A stretch of 64,000 nucleotides of DNA from Bettongia penicillata ogilbyi (Eukaryota; Chordata; Mammalia; Diprotodontia; Potoroidae). The position numbers and the translations under genes are program-made. The notes beneath the pieces are model-generated. The model was not told the DNA's origin and did not search any database. It worked only from the letters and a program-made list of their open reading frames with translations. Below are positions 22,841 through 32,740 of the stretch, piece after piece (position 1 is the stretch's first letter; each line of letters opens with the position of its first letter). The stretch is from NCBI GenBank assembly GCA_023548195.1, contig JAJHZJ010000221.1, forward strand, positions 2,338,001 to 2,402,000. The letters are read 5' to 3'.

Positions 22841-22882
22841 CGGTGGGCCCGTGGTGCCCGGCGGTGGGTCCGTGGTGCCAGG
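22841..22882. repeat. 21-bp tandem repeat, two copies
   Basis: Copies at 22841-22861 and 22862-22882 differ at two of 21 positions (core 'cggtggg.ccgtggtgcc'). Confidence 0.9.
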
Positions 22883-23129
22883 CACTGAGCACCATAACCA
22901 CGGGCCTGCTGACTATGAAGGAGGTAGGCATCGTTACCTGGAGCAGAGGATAACCCGGACACAAGGCTAGAAAGAGCAGACCTTGCCCTCCACGTTTGTC
23001 TGCGGGGAATCCGCAGCATTCCTAACCCTACTGCGCTCAGGCTCTGATCGAATGGAACAGCCTTTGACCTCGTGAAGCTTACGCTGTTATGGAGTTTTAT
23101 TTTTGTATTATACAAGTAGAGTAAGTTGG

Positions 23130-23370
23130 GGAGAGGGGTGTTGAAGAATGAAATGGATTTACCCCTGGAGACACCTGACCTAAGCTTTGAGGGAAAAGAG
23201 GAAGCCTGTAGGGAGTCCAAAGGAATGGTGATGGAAGATGGAATTTCATGTACAGAAAACAGCAGGTAGGCCAGTTGGACTGGGCCACAGGGTGTCAAGA
23301 TGGAGCATCATGTAAAATAAGCATAGGAAGGCAGATTAAAGCCAGGTGGCAAAGGGTTTTATATTAAATA
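23130..23370 (-). repeat. Probable L2 fragment, antisense
   Basis: 'taagctttgagggaaaagag' and 'gaagcctgtagggag', then 'gcaaagggttttatattaaa', follow the order of a reversed L2 3' region. The match is weak. 22700-23130 holds only the 21-bp repeat. Confidence 0.4.
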
Positions 23371-23379
23371 CGATCATCG

Positions 23380-23885
23380 GTCCCTTTCTCTTCACATTAT
23401 TGTTTTTTGACCCACTTACTTTAAAAATGTTATGCAGTTCCAATTTTTAATCATTGCTTCAAGGATCCTTTATTGAATATAGTATTGATTGTATTATCAT
23501 AAAAGATGCATTTAATATTTATTTCAGCATTTGTTTGTGAGGTTTTTAATACTCTAAAATGGTCAATTTTTGTCAATGTGCCATTCACAGGAGAAAATAG
23601 GTATACTCCTTTTACTCCCATTCAGTATTTTCCTAAGGTCAAGCATATCTAACTTTTCTTAAATTCTATTCAATTTTTTAACTTCTTTCTTACTTAGTTT
23701 TTGCTTCTATTTAAATCTGAGAAGAGTGAGTTGAGGATCCCCACTATTATAATTTTGCTATCTATTTCTCCTTAAAATTTGTTTACCTTTTCCTTTAAGA
23801 ATTTAGATACTATTCCATTTGGTGCCTATATGTTTAATATTGATATTCACTGTCTATGGTACCTTTTACCAAAATGTAGTTTCCT
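23380..23885 (-). mobile_element. Antisense L1 fragment, ORF2 endonuclease region
   Basis: Read on the minus strand it follows the L1 endonuclease around the NIYAPN-type motif: the plus-strand complement is 'ccatttggtgcctatatgtt' at 23816, with 'gaggatccccactattataa' at 23734. Many stops interrupt it. Confidence 0.65.
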
Positions 23886-24680
23886 GGTCTTGAACCCCTC
23901 AATAGACAAGAAAGAGACTCAGGCCTTCCTCCTACTTTTTGGCTACCAGCAGGAATATATCCCACATTTCGGAATCATCATGAGACTCCTCTACACTGAC
24001 TTGCCATGCTACACAGACTGATTATGTAGCCATGTTATATTGGAAGCAACCAGACAGGTGATCCTACAAACTCTTCTGCTTGAACCCCTGTCATATATTC
24101 ATGCCATTGAACACCAAGACTCAGCTAGACTAAGGGCAAGAGGCTAGAGAATGAGGCAGAAAGACTCCTTGGGTTCTGGATTTATGTAGGCAGTGGTCAA
24201 GTATACCTTCTTTGAGAAGCAATTGTTAGCCTGCTCCTGGGCCCTAAGTGAGACTGAAAGGGAACATTTAGGTTACAGTGAGACTTAAAAATCTCCATTC
24301 TCTAATGGGTCTTGCCCACTAACAAATTACATAAACCTGGGAGCGCTCAAGAGGCATCAATGTTCATATGGAAATGGTACATTCAAAGTCAAGGAAAGCA
24401 CAGACCCAGAAGGGTGAATGAGCCTCAAGAATTGTGGTTGACCAACCAGCTGAAAGAGATGTACCCAAAGTCATCTCTTACCCACACCCCTAGCTACCTG
24501 ATGCCCTCGTCAGTCCTGGAGGACACAGGCACCTATTTTACTGATAGAACCTCTTGCATCAAAAATGATTAATGAAGTACATGACATTGTGGGGCCTGAG
24601 GGTGAGATTCATATCACTCAAGCCAACAGTCAATCACTCCAATGGGCAAAGCTGTGAGTAACGATCATGGAGGTCATGAC
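23885..24680 (+). mobile_element. ERV-L-like (class III) endogenous retrovirus pol fragment, degraded
   Basis: Conceptual translation shows pieces resembling the end of the reverse transcriptase (the KKE.QAF...LFGY......HFGII.R.LY type block, codons from about 23905) and the connection/RNase H region (a WKWYI block near 24370 and a YFTD-like RNase H start at about 24536). The pieces lie in different frames with stops between them. No gag, env, LTRs or primer site were found. It cannot encode an intact protein. Class is assigned from block order only. Confidence 0.6.
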
Positions 24681-24689
24681 ATAAGCTCC

Positions 24690-25215
24690 AGGACCTCTGT
24701 TTAAGAAAGGAGCTTAGCACAGTTTTCTCCCCATTTTCCACCAGCTATACAACTTTTGCACTTCACTATCATGTCCATGCACTGGGTACTTCCATTTGTT
24801 TCCACCTTTCCCCCCGTTTTCAGCTTCCTTTTGTGTGATCTTCCTCCATTATATTGTGACCTCTTTCAAAGTTGGGATTCTTTTTTTTTTTTTTAACTTG
24901 CATTTGGATGCCTAGTGCTACAGTGGTGCATAACCCAGTAGTTACACATCCAGATTGACTCTTATTTTCAACCCAATTCACATCCAGCAGGAAGTTGGAT
25001 GATCTCCATAGGGCACAAGTTTGGATATAAGTTTGGACAATTTGAACCCTCCTGGCCATACACCAATAGTCTGGCTAGTGGACCAACTATCTATTACATT
25101 TACCATGTCCAAGGCTCCACTTATTTTTCTTAGGACAAGAAATTTACATGCCAAGCTTTTTTACAATCAGCGAACAAAGCACACAGTGGTTTCTTGTATT
25201 TTCTGCATTTTTATG
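24690..25215. other. Intergenic stretch without recognised element
   Basis: It contains a 16-base poly-T run near 24881 that may be the reversed poly-A of a retroposed sequence, but I cannot name the body that follows. Confidence 0.5.
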
Positions 25216-25219
25216 TCAG

Positions 25220-27270
25220 TTAAGTGATCAACCAAACATTTATTAAGCTCCTAATAAGTATACCTAACCTATGAATAATATTATTGTGCTAGGTGCTTTA
25301 GAATATAAGAATAATGAATGAAACAAAGTATTTATAAGGAGTTACATTCTAGCTAGGAGAGACAAGTATATATAGAAGTATATATACAGAATAACTATAT
25401 GGAAAATAAAACATCATTAAATTTAAGAGTTTGGGAAGGAGGATATTAGCTATTTTAGAGATAAATTAGGTCAAGTCAGGAAGCATTTGTTAAGCATCTA
25501 CTGAGTGCCAGATATTTTGTTAAATGCTAGGAATACAAAAAAAAGAAACAGCTCCTACTTTTAAGGAATTCAGAGTGCAATGGAGGAGATAACATACAAT
25601 TATGTATAAATTATACACACACACACATGCACACACACACACATAAACTATATATGATTAAGTGGGGATAGTTTCAGAAGGGAGGTGCTAAAATAAAGGA
25701 GAACCAGGAAAGACTTTTTGCAGGTTGTAAGAATTTAACTCATACTTCAAAGAAGACAGGAAAGTCAGAAGACAAAGATGAGGAGGGAGAGAGCTCCAAG
25801 CATGGGGGATAGTTAGTGGAAATGCCTGGAGCTGGGAGATGGAACGTCTCGTTGGAAGAACAACAATGAAGCGAATGTCACTAGATCTCAGAGTGGAGGG
25901 GAGTGTCACAGGTGAAACTGAACAAAAGGATAAACTGAGGCAGTTCTCCAAGTAAGATAATGTTCGGTAGCTAGGTCAATGATTTGCTTCCATTTATGCC
26001 GAAGACCCCAAGCAAAAGAACAGTTCCCCTTTTATAGGTTATAAGGAGTACAGAACAGAAAAGAACAGAGTACATGACATCATAGAATTGAGGGCAACAT
26101 GATTGGTTACAGAGCTGAGGCGCAGGGAGCAGCATTAATTGGAAATCTGGTAATAGGGGCTAGCAATAATTCCTTGCTTTGGTCCAGAGACTAAAAAGTG
26201 TTCATTGCTTAAGTCCAGGTGCAAATAGTGGGCCAGACTTTTGAACACCAAACCAGGCATTTTTGAAGAATCACTTGGTGATGTAAAGATGTTAGACCCA
26301 ACTCCTTTATGTTCACAAACATTTCCCTAAGGTCAGCTAAATTTCTTGAGGCAAGAATAGATCAGTGATTAATAGAACTGGATTTTTTAACAACCCATTC
26401 CAGAAAGCTGAATTCTGAACCAAGATAAAGGACAAAATCAATTAATTTTAAAAAGAATCAATAAATAAATCATACAGGATCAATCTTAATCTTCTCAGGA
26501 GTAAGGTGAGAGAAGGAAGGGAAGGGTCATGCTATAAAGGGCTTTAACATCTGAATGGAAGAGTTTATATTTGATCTTATAGGTGATAGGGGAACCATTG
26601 ACCATACATATGGTCAGACCTGTCTTTTAGGAAGATCATTTTGACAGCTGAATGGAGGATGGATTGGGCTGAGGAAAGACTTGAAGCTTGAGATGAGCCA
26701 GAAAGCTATTGCAGTATTCAGTTGTGAGGTGATAAGGGTCTGTAGCAGAGAGAGACAGAAGCATATATTAGAGCTATTATGAAAGTGGAATTGACAGGAC
26801 TTCCAAACAGATTGGGGGTGAGGATAATGACAGTAATAAGAAATTTGGGGAGAAGGAAGGAAATTTGAGGGAAGCATAATGAGTTCAGTTTTGAACATGT
26901 TGAGTTTAAGATGTTTATGAGACAACCAGTTTGAGATGTCCAGTAGAAAGTTAGAGGTCAGGAGAGAAATTAAGTTAAAATAGATATCAGAATCATCTGA
27001 ATAGAGATTGATATTTGAATCCTTGGAAGCTGATGAGATCACTAAAAGAAATAATGTAGAAGAAGAGAACTTAGTATAAAGCCTTGGGGAACATCCACAA
27101 TTTGGGGGCATTACAAAGCAAAGGAGATTGAAAAAGAGCAGTCAGACAGACAGGAGAAAAATGGGATAGGACATTGTCATGAAAACTTAGAGAGAAAAGA
27201 GTATCAAGGAAAAGAAGGTGACCCATAGGTTAAAGGTTACAGAAAGGTCAAGGGGGATGAGGCTCAAGAA
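25220..27270 (-). mobile_element. Long antisense L2 LINE, 3' end to reverse transcriptase
   Basis: On the plus strand it begins with a reversed L2 tail ('aaacatttattaagctccta'), then a second nested L2 tail at about 25480 ('ggaagcatttgttaagcatc'). The body runs through the 3' untranslated part to the reverse transcriptase. A 165-codon frame on the minus strand (26614-27111) shows YSDD in place of the usual YADD, then a block of the type LDISNWLSHKHLKLNMFKTE and TLITSQLNTAI. A (CA)n patch lies at 25613-25645. No intact ORF2 remains. Confidence 0.8.
26614..27111 (-). pseudogene. Open 165-codon remnant of L2 ORF2 reverse transcriptase
   Basis: The frame is unusually long for ancient L2. It covers the palm motif (YSDD, Ser for Ala) and the thumb. 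It has no upstream domain in frame, no ATG context of note and lies between genes, so I read it as a relic and not a host gene. Confidence 0.7.
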
Positions 27271-27700
27271 AAGGGCATTAGACTTGGAAATACACGGACT
27301 ACACTCTGATGCCAAACCATTCGACAGTGCAAATGACTCATGATGACCACTGCCTTTCCCAGGTTTTCAGTAGCTGTGGCTGTGGAAGATGGAAGACATG
27401 GGGGTTTGTAGCACCTCTAGCAGTACTTGTCAAGGCTTATCTTTACAGGGATTACTTTCCTGAATGGTGGCTATGGAAGCTGGACTAGAAGCAGGACAAG
27501 TGATCCGGGGCAGCTATGTGCTGCTATGACTAGGAATGGTGGGCTCACCTGCCACTTGGCAGTGGCTGGTCATTGGTAGTGGTGGTGGAGAGGATGCTGA
27601 GCCTTCTGTCCCCAAGTGCTGTTCACCTTGATAATGACTGTGGAGCTGGAAGGCTCCATTCTCCAGAAAGGAGAGAGCACACAGAGCAAAAGGTGGTCAA
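27270..27700. other. Unassigned 430-bp insert between two L2 pieces
   Basis: The sequence separates two L2 segments that overlap by roughly 60 bases of the same consensus. It has 'gtggtggagaggatgctgag' and other GC-richer patches and resembles nothing else in the window. Confidence 0.45.
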
Positions 27701-28000
27701 TAGTGTTTTAAGGCAACAGATAGGTCAAGCAGAGTGAGGACTAATAAAAGATAATCAGATTTGGCAATGAAGACATCACTAAGAACTTTGGAAAGAGCAG
27801 CTGAATTGAGTGATGAGGTCAGAAGTCATATTGCAAAGGGGTGAGGAGTTAATGAGAGAAGTAGAGGAAGTTAGTATTGATAACCTTTTCTAGGGATTTG
27901 GTAGAGGCAAGGAGGAAAGCTATAGGATAATGGTTTGAAGGGATAATACAGTCTAGTGAAGGCAATGGGGAGAAAATGAATAGATTGAGGACTCTGAAGG
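27700..28000 (-). mobile_element. Antisense L2, upstream reverse transcriptase part
   Basis: The minus strand reads the L2 block ahead of the catalytic motif ('cctcatcactcaattcagct' and 'tgcttgacctatctgttgcc' on the reverse strand). It precedes, in L2 order, the piece ending at 27270. Confidence 0.7.
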
Positions 28001-28009
28001 CAAGGATTG

Positions 28010-28093
28010 TCTTTTGCCTCTTTTTGTATTCATAGTGCTTAGCACAGTGTCTAGCACACAGTAGGAGCTTGATAAATGTTTACTGATAGTAAA
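28010..28093 (+). repeat. L2 3' tail
   Basis: 'gtgcttagcacagtgtctag', 'cacacagtaggagcttgata' and 'aatgtttactgatag' form a sense L2 end. Confidence 0.75.
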
Positions 28094-28330
28094 TGTTGTT
28101 CAGTCATGTCTGACTCTGTGATTCCATTTGGGGTTTTGTTGGCAAAGAATACTAGAATGGTTTGCCATTTCCTTCTTGTTTTGCAGATGACGTAACTGAG
28201 ACAAACCAGGTTAAGCAACTTGCCCATGATCACACAGCTAGTAAGTACCTGAGGCCAGATTTAAACTTAGGAAGATGAGTCTTCCTGACTCTGGGTTCAG
28301 CGCTTTACCCATTGTGCTTCCTTGCTGCCC
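28094..28330 (-). mobile_element. RTE-tailed SINE, antisense
   Basis: It opens with the reversed tail ('tgttgttcagtcatgtctga'), then 'ggtttgccatttccttcttg', 'gtaactgagacaaaccaggt', 'cacacagctagtaagtacct' and a tRNA-like end 'acccattgtgcttccttgct'. It is the same family as 15545-15741 in the opposite direction and near full length. Confidence 0.88.
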
Positions 28331-28599
28331 CATGTTCTACTGAGGAATATGATTTGTGAAAGCTTACCTACTCTCTAATAATACTATCATTGAGGATGCC
28401 CTCAATATGAATGTAGATTCTTCACATGAAAAGTTTTACACAGATGGCAAAGGAGGCATACATGTTAGCACAGTTGATAGTCCTTTGGCTTCCCTTTTTT
28501 GTATTAATAATGTCTATCATTTTGTTCCACTATTTTTCTCTCTGTTGGATCCTCTGTGGATCAGTTCCTTAGTTGCGACAATTTTGTCACTTATAAAAA

Positions 28600-28910
28600 T
28601 GTAGATGTCCTGCAGGTACACTTTGTATTTGAGTTGCTTTTCTTGTCTTTGCTTTCTTCAGTCATTTCTATTTCCTTGATTAAGTGCATCTGGATCTGTG
28701 GTGTCAAGAGTCCAAATGTGGTAGTTCCATTGTAATTGATGGTGAAAAAAATTTATTATAAAACTCTGCCAGTTTTTTCCATTTTCCTTTGTTTCCCTTC
28801 CATTTTGATCTTCAGATATCTGTGGAATGACTTTACTTGGTTGCATCTGTTGGCAAGCTGTCTTTAGTTTTACACTGCATTGCTCCCCTATTTTATGATG
28901 CAATACTGCT
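28600..28910 (-). mobile_element. Candidate RTE-type LINE fragment, antisense
   Basis: An 81-codon minus-strand frame at 28658-28903 has charged, Gln/Trp-rich sequence (WQSF, LQWNYHIW). I believe it comes from a LINE ORF, possibly RTE, but the assignment is by feel. Confidence 0.35.
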
Positions 28911-29159
28911 CACAAAATTCTATTATCCTTCTTTGTAAGATTTTATAAGAGAGTTTATAATCTAAACTTGTCTTGCCCTTGGTTATTGCATCTTTCTACT
29001 AGGTAAGGAAGTTTGCTAATGAAGGTGTTTTTAAGGGCTCTTTTGGTTTTCCTTTTATTGCAACTGATTAATACTGGTGAAACTTTAGTATGGCATTATT
29101 GTAATATGTGTATATATACTTTCTGTTGTTTATATCCTGTTTTTTATTATCAGTAACAA

Positions 29160-29580
29160 TCCTAGACAAAGCTGTTTATATTTGTTGCCTCTACTTATTC
29201 TACTGTGATTTACTTCTCACCATTTATATTCTGGTCAATTGAAACTCTTGTCTCCAAAGTTACTAATGATTTCTTAATTGCTGAATTTGATGCCTTTTTC
29301 TCATTTTTCACTCTTCTTGACCTCCATGTTGACTTTCTTTTCTCCAGAATATTCTCTGATACTGCTCTTTCCTGGTTCTCCCCCTACCCTTTTGACTATT
29401 TCTTCATTGTCTCCTTTGCTGGATCTTTTTCCATATCTTGGCCTCAAACTACAGGTAAGTCCCAAGGCTTTGCGTTGGGTTTTCTTCTCACCTCTCTATA
29501 CTTTCTGATTTGGTGATCTCATCAGCTCTCATGGGTTCAATCATCATCTCTATTATCTTTTAGGTCTTAATTATATGTCT
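29160..29580 (+). mobile_element. L2 reverse transcriptase region, sense
   Basis: Two overlapping plus-strand frames follow L2 ORF2 around LSWFSPYPFD and VSFAGSFS. 'ctcatcagctctcatgggtt' at 29520 is the block just before the catalytic motif. A frameshift separates the parts. Confidence 0.75.
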
Positions 29581-29596
29581 TGCAATTGGAGTCTGA

Positions 29597-29840
29597 GACA
29601 ACCAGGTGGTACAATGGCCAAAGTCCTGGACTTTGGAAGGGGTTAAGAAGATCTGATAATTACTAGCTGTGTCTATTGTTGGGCAAATCACAACCTATGT
29701 TTCCTCTGTAAAACTGCTCCCATCTCCCATGATTGTTGTAAGAATCAAATGAGATAATATATGTAAGGGAAGTATACAAATGGCACTATATGATTGCTGA
29801 AGGCCCTACATAAATACTAGCTGTTATTATGGCTCTCATG
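29597..29840 (+). repeat. MIR-type SINE
   Basis: The sequence 'caaccaggtggtacaatggc' and 'ctagctgtgtctattgttgg', then 'agaatcaaatgagataatat', matches a MIR-like SINE inserted between two L2 parts. Confidence 0.7.
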
Positions 29841-29959
29841 GTCAGTGAATAGAGTGTTGGCCAGGCCTGGTTGGGATTTGTATAAGTTATAATAAAAACA
29901 CCGCATACTGATCCTGGAAAATGTAGCAAAAAGTAGCAGAGCCTGAGCCCTCAGGAAAA

Positions 29960-30190
29960 CTCAAGGGACTCATCCCCACTTCCCCCACTGAGTTCCTAAA
30001 CATACTTCTAAGTTTAACTCAAATGTCATCTCTTGTATTATGTTATTCTTGGATGTTCTCCCCTCTTAGACCTCACAGACACTTTTACTTTTAGCTATCA
30101 TGTAATATTGTGCACTTTTCCAAAAGTAATCTGGTCTTTTCCTTCCTTTCCTTTCACTTACGTGCCCAACTCATTATCCAATTGAAACCT
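29960..30190 (+). repeat. L2 3' region
   Basis: 'aactcaaatgtcatctcttg' and 'ttcttggatgttctcccctc' are L2 3' landmarks. Confidence 0.65.
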
Positions 30191-30399
30191 ATGTCCAGAA
30201 TGAGGTGCACCGATGGACAAGCTGCAAAGGTTACGGATTCATTTGCCTTTTGTAGCCAAGACAACAGGCTCTTGTTTTTTTCCTGAGGACAGAGTGAGGC
30301 TGAAGTTTTTTGAATTAAATTTAGGACTTCTGCAATATTTCAGGACTTTGATGTGAAACAGGAGCATCTGAAGGACCGCATTATTTATAGGTACCACAA

Positions 30400-30740
30400 T
30401 TGATTTGGACTCAGCACTAGACACTCTTTATGACAATGGAAATACCTTTCATGAGCATACGTCTCTCTCTTTCATGTCTTGGTTCATATTAATAACCATG
30501 GCATCATTGAACACTATTTCTGTTGTATTTTTTGAGGAATATAGTATAATTTTAACACATGTATCTGAAGAAAGCCTTAAAGCAGCATTTTATTCTATGG
30601 AATCAAATGCTTTTTCTGTAGTCGGCAAACACAATAGGATCTCATATTTTTTGTTAGTCAATTGCATACTTGTAAAGATGTGATATATGTTGACTTGTAA
30701 AACCTTGTTTATTAATTTTTCAGATTATTTTCACCTCCTC
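30400..30740 (-). mobile_element. Antisense L1 ORF2 reverse transcriptase fragment
   Basis: 'gaaagccttaaagcagcatt' and 'ttattctatggaatcaaatg' at 30570-30610 are the reversed block just after the start of the L1 palm domain. Confidence 0.6.
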
Positions 30741-31214
30741 AAATATGTTTCCTATTGTCTCTGTACCTACTCTGGGTGCTCTTTAACTCCTAAAGATGCT
30801 TAATAAATGGTGAATGTGCTAGTACCAACCAGCTTTGCTTGTCTGTGTCCCTTTTTGAACTTCTTTCTCTTGGATCAAGAAAGTACCTATGTTGTGAGAA
30901 AAGGTGTAGGAAGTAGATGATTATGACAATTTTCCCTGTTTCATGATTTTACCCAGAGGTAGGCCTCAGAAACACTATTAGCATGGTTATTTTACTTTTC
31001 CGGGAAGGATCAGTCATTAAATCTATATACAGACTCAGAACCTATCTGTGCTTCAGGTTTTTCTGTTATCAAATATTTTCACATACTTCTAGTGAATCTC
31101 AAGTTGAATAGTGGTTTTCAGGCCCAGCAGAAAGTGATCTTTCTCATAAGACTTCCTGGTGTTCTTAACTCCTCTAAGGCACTTTTCTTATTCAAATTTG
31201 TATTTGTATCATTC

Positions 31215-31300
31215 GTAGTTCAGCCTTTTCAGTTGTGACCAGCTCTTTGTGACCCCATATTAGAGTTATCTTGGCACAGATACTGAAGTGGATTTATATC
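31215..31300 (-). repeat. Isolated RTE-type SINE tail, antisense
   Basis: 'gtagttcagccttttcagtt', 'gtgaccagctctttgtgacc' and 'cttggcacagatactgaagt' form the reversed tail of the RTE-tailed SINE without its head. Confidence 0.7.
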
Positions 31301-31389
31301 ACATCTTTTATCTTTGTATTACACTCATTCCCTAATGCAGTGCTTATTATATAACACTTAACACATATCTTATTATTATCATTAACAAT

Positions 31390-31740
31390 CCAAGAACATG
31401 ATTTAATGGAAAAGGTATTTGGAATAAGTGAACCTCGTTCTGATTGAGCTCACCCAATTATGTGACTTAATACAAATTAAGTCACTTCTTGGAGCCTTGG
31501 TTTCCTCATCTGCAAAATAGATATAACTATGCTTGTACTGCTTCCCTTGAAGGCTTAAGAGCCTTTTAGAAAAGTAAAGCTATTTATTTGCACATTATTG
31601 TCATTTAAAATAATATGATCCTGGAGAAGCTGTGTTAGAGTGGAAAAAGAACAGGCGGTTGAGTCAGAAGACCTAGACTGAAGACCTCTCTCTGCAGCAT
31701 CCTAGACATGTGACCCTGGACAGGTCCCTTAACCTGGCAG
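31390..31740 (+). repeat. Two MIR-type SINE fragments
   Basis: One copy spans about 31395-31560 ('ttggtttcctcatctgcaaa'); the second about 31632-31740 ('cggttgagtcagaagaccta' and 'catgtgaccctggacaggtc'). Confidence 0.7.
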
Positions 31741-31894
31741 TACCCTAGGCAGAGCCCTCTAAGACCAGCGTGGGCCACGTCCCTCATGCCCTCTTGGCTT
31801 CTGCCTGGACTATGGCAAAGGCCTCTAAAATCTACCCCTCCCAGGAACACCTTCTCATTCTGATCGTCCTCCCTGTACTGGGAATGGCTGGACA

Positions 31895-32060
31895 TATTCA
31901 TCTCCTTACTTAATAAGCACCTACTATGTGCCCAGGACTGTGCTAAGGGCTAGGGATGCAAATAAGAAAGACGGTTCTTCCAGTATAAGGGGAGTGGGTG
32001 GGGGTGGACAATACACAAAAGGAAGCTGAAAAGGAAGGGGTTCTAGTGGTGATATCAAGG
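31895..32060 (-). repeat. L2 3' end, antisense
   Basis: 'ttaataagcacctactatgt', then 'ctgtgctaagggctagggat'. Confidence 0.75.
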
Positions 32061-32114
32061 ACAACAGCTGGTAAATGAAAACATAAACTCCTCTCTATGG
32101 CTTTAAAAGTTCAC

Positions 32115-32475
32115 AACCTAATCCAAACCCAATTTTCCAGCCTTTTATAACGGACTCTCCTTCTTGCACTCTACATCCAGAAGTTCTTGCAACTCCTTAT
32201 GAGCCACTTTCCCATCGCTGCGCCTTTGCCCTGGAAGTACCCCTTGCTTGGAGCACTACTCCTTCCTTCCCTCTTACTGCCTTCAAGTCTCAGCCCGATG
32301 GCTGAGTCTTTCCAGATGCCCCTTTCCCCTTCCCCCCATACCCATACTACTTAAAGTTTATTCTTTATATACTTATCCATGTAAGAACAAGCGGGCTCCT
32401 GGAAGAGAACGTCAGCTCCCTGAGGGCAGGAGGTGGTTCCCGGCACGGCTTGCTAGTCCCAGAGCCCAGCACACC
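32115..32475 (+). repeat. L2 3' end abutting the WDR70 promoter
   Basis: 'cacaacctaatccaaaccca', 'tgcgcctttgccctggaagt', 'cttcaagtctcagcccgatg', then 'cagctccctgagggcaggag' and a GC-shifted version of the L2 end up to about 32475. The usual terminal repeat is missing. Confidence 0.75.
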
Positions 32476-32715
32476 GCCCGGAGCTACGGAAACCCGCCCC
32501 GCGCATGCTCCGTTATTCGCCGTTCCCGGCAGGGGGCGCTGTGGCCGGAGCCGCAGGCCTCCTCCTCTGGCCCGGCGCGTCGCCTCTCGTTGGCCGCGGC
32601 GCCATTTCCGGTTCTGTGGCGACGCTTCCGCCCGGCGACGAAGACGCTTCCGCCCGGCTGCGCGGCGCTGGGCGAGCTTGGAGAGCTTAGGTCCGTGCCT
32701 GTCGTGGGAGCCGGC

Positions 32716-32740
32716 ATGGAGACCTCGACTGGCGGTGACG
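32716..32740 (+). CDS. WDR70: WDR70 coding exon 1 (residues 1-8)
   Basis: Encodes METSTGGD plus one base. Donor GTGGGT. Human WDR70 also has a tiny coding part in exon 1. The first residues are poorly conserved, so this exon rests on frame, splice site, Kozak context and CpG island position. Confidence 0.85.

Larger units (their letters stand above)
21857..32715. other. Intergenic region between NUP155 and WDR70 start codons
   Basis: 10.9 kb separate the two start codons. The two ends are CpG islands; the middle is repeats listed singly. I found no conserved coding frame, tRNA or other RNA gene in it. Confidence 0.8.

Noticed and set aside
24312..24572. 86-codon frame as a small host gene
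   Set aside because: It matches the order of the ERV-L-like pol connection region and is bounded by frameshifts.
25613..25645. CRISPR-like or tRNA features anywhere in the window
   Set aside because: Only simple repeats such as this (CA)n and eukaryotic interspersed repeats are present; no regularly spaced repeats and no intact tRNA cloverleaf was seen.
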